This document shows positions 63,084-64,000 of a DNA stretch of 64,000 bases, piece by piece (position 1 is the first letter of the stretch; each line of letters starts with the position of its first letter). A model generated the notes under the pieces. It did not search any database. It was not told where the DNA came from and saw only the letters and a list, made by a program, of their open reading frames with translations. The DNA is from Chromobacterium vaccinii. GTDB taxonomy: Bacteria > Pseudomonadota > Gammaproteobacteria > Burkholderiales > Chromobacteriaceae. Made by a program: the position numbers and the translations under genes. The stretch lies in assembly GCF_000971335.1 (NCBI RefSeq), contig NZ_JZJL01000008.1, positions 62,001 to 126,000 of the forward strand. The letters run 5' to 3'.

Positions 63084-64000
63084 TCAGCGGCGGAACAGCG
63101 CCATCATCTCGCCATCCAGCTCTTCGGCGCGGTTCTGCACGTATTGGCGGATGCTGGGGTTGTCCAGGCCTTCTGCCTCGGCTTTCTCCGCCGTCAGATG
63201 GGCGAATACCGGCAGCTCGGGATCGGCGCCTTCGGCCAGCATCGCCTTGACGCAGTCGCGGTTGCCGCTTTCCACCGCGGCGGCCAACGGCATCACGATG
63301 TAGTCGCTGTTGGCGGCGGGCGGCTGCTGGTTCAGGCTCAGGCCCGCGGCCTTGAACAGGCGGATGCGTTCGCCGGCTTGCGGATCAGCTTGCTCCTGCT
63401 CGGCCTCGGGCCGCGCGCAGACCTGGTGCAGCGCGGCTTCGCCGCCGTCGCTGCGGTTGTCCAGCCGCGCGCCGGCCGCCTGCAGCTGGCGGATGGCGTC
63501 CAGATTGCCGGCGGCCATGGCGTTGATCGCGCTGGCGTTGTCCATATTGGGGCGATTGGCGTCGGCGCCGGCTTGCAGCAGGCGTTGCAGCAGCTGCGGC
63601 TTCAGATCGCCGCCGTAGCCGGCCGCCAGCATCACCGGCGTGACCAGCCGGTTGGGGCCGGAATTGTTGATGTCGGCGCCGGCCGCCAGCAGCAGGGAGA
63701 CGACTTGCCGCATGTCTTCCGACTCGGCCTCGTCGTCGGCCAGCGCCAGTTGCAGCGGCGTCAGCGGATTCTCGCGGGTGACCGGGATTTCCAGATCCGG
63801 TTTTCGGGCGAGGAACAGCCGGACCAGTTCCGGGCTGGGCGCGGCGATCGCGAAAGGCAGGGCGGAGAGGCCGGCGTCCCCCTCGCCGGTCTGGGCGTGA
63901 TGCGGGCGCGCGCCCTTGGCCAGCAGCGTCTGGATGCGCTGCATTTTCTTGGCGGAGGGTTTGTCCAGATAGGAAGAGGTGGCCTGGGTCAGCTGGTCAT
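63084..64000 (-). CDS. Ankyrin-repeat protein (partial, 5' end beyond the window)
   Basis: At least 305 codons are open. The in-frame ATG at 63944 is not the true start, because the frame continues without a stop to the edge, encoding DQLTQATSSYLDKPSAKK upstream. Ankyrin units include TPLQLALADDEAES, VVSLLLAAGADINN, TPVMLAAGYGGD, LLQRLLQAGADANR and CVKAMLAEGADPEL. No signal peptide is visible in the part seen. Ankyrin proteins mediate protein-protein contacts; the partner is unknown. It converges on the SMC operon. Confidence 0.83.
   Translation of the reverse strand, partial: DQLTQATSSYLDKPSAKKMQRIQTLLAKGARPHHAQTGEGDAGLSALPFAIAAPSPELVRLFLARKPDLEIPVTRENPLTPLQLALADDEAESEDMRQVVSLLLAAGADINNSGPNRLVTPVMLAAGYGGDLKPQLLQRLLQAGADANRPNMDNASAINAMAAGNLDAIRQLQAAGARLDNRSDGGEAALHQVCARPEAEQEQADPQAGERIRLFKAAGLSLNQQPPAANSDYIVMPLAAAVESGNRDCVKAMLAEGADPELPVFAHLTAEKAEAEGLDNPSIRQYVQNRAEELDGEMMALFRR

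Overview
The window reads as a high-GC betaproteobacterial chromosome, most like Chromobacterium or a close relative in the Neisseriales. The evidence is the pilMNOPQ-aroK-aroB block divergent from a class A penicillin-binding protein, the rplU-rpmA-obgE block divergent from ispB, a PTS reduced to EIIA(Man)-HPr-EI, and a Bordetella/Brucella-type ftrABCD iron locus. Assignments rest on reading motifs and gene order; no database search was run.

Layout: 1-4.3 kb holds the end of a YbaK-type deacylase, a periplasmic amino-acid-type binding protein and the Fur-boxed ftrABCD ferrous iron operon. 4.4-8.4 kb holds asparagine synthetase and a fosmidomycin-resistance-type exporter divergent from an AraC/cupin regulator. 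8.4-9.8 kb is a gene-poor patch with one small beta-rich orphan gene. 9.8-14.5 kb holds wrbA, yihY, a DUF3025 gene and a membrane PAS/GAF/GGDEF diguanylate cyclase. 14.6-18.7 kb holds cysG and the regulatory PTS genes. 18.9-30.8 kb is an LPS core/O-antigen region with six recognisable glycosyltransferases plus one probable one, a sugar epimerase, an O-antigen ligase and msbA. Its middle part is visibly AT-richer than the flanks. 30.9-40.5 kb holds a TPR-like membrane protein, aroB, aroK, pilQPONM and PBP1A. 40.6-45.6 kb holds cpdA, lpxO and a large cytoplasmic PBP-PAS-GGDEF-EAL sensor.

45.7-48.9 kb is a small integrative element beside tRNA-Arg(CCT): a P4-type integrase, an AlpA-like regulator and an AT-rich DUF4238-like cargo gene. 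Its non-coding region carries helically phased repeats, an inverted repeat and a terminator. Five GGGGGTA boxes lie in front of the integrase. 49.1-55.9 kb returns to core genes (ispB, rplU, rpmA, obgE) and a basic amino acid ABC transporter (hisJQMP type). 55.9-57.8 kb holds a DUF333 lipoprotein, an Ivy-type lysozyme inhibitor and an AstE/AspA-family deacylase.

58.0-63.0 kb is a tightly coupled four-gene operon encoding a MukBEF/Mks-like SMC complex: a kleisin-like protein, a 75-residue Ala-rich protein, a winged-helix MksE-like protein and a 936-residue SMC ATPase. No JetD/MksG nuclease gene accompanies it. The extra small gene inside the operon is the most interesting unexplained feature here, followed by the integrative element and the PBP-GGDEF-EAL fusion. 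An ankyrin-repeat gene runs off the right edge.
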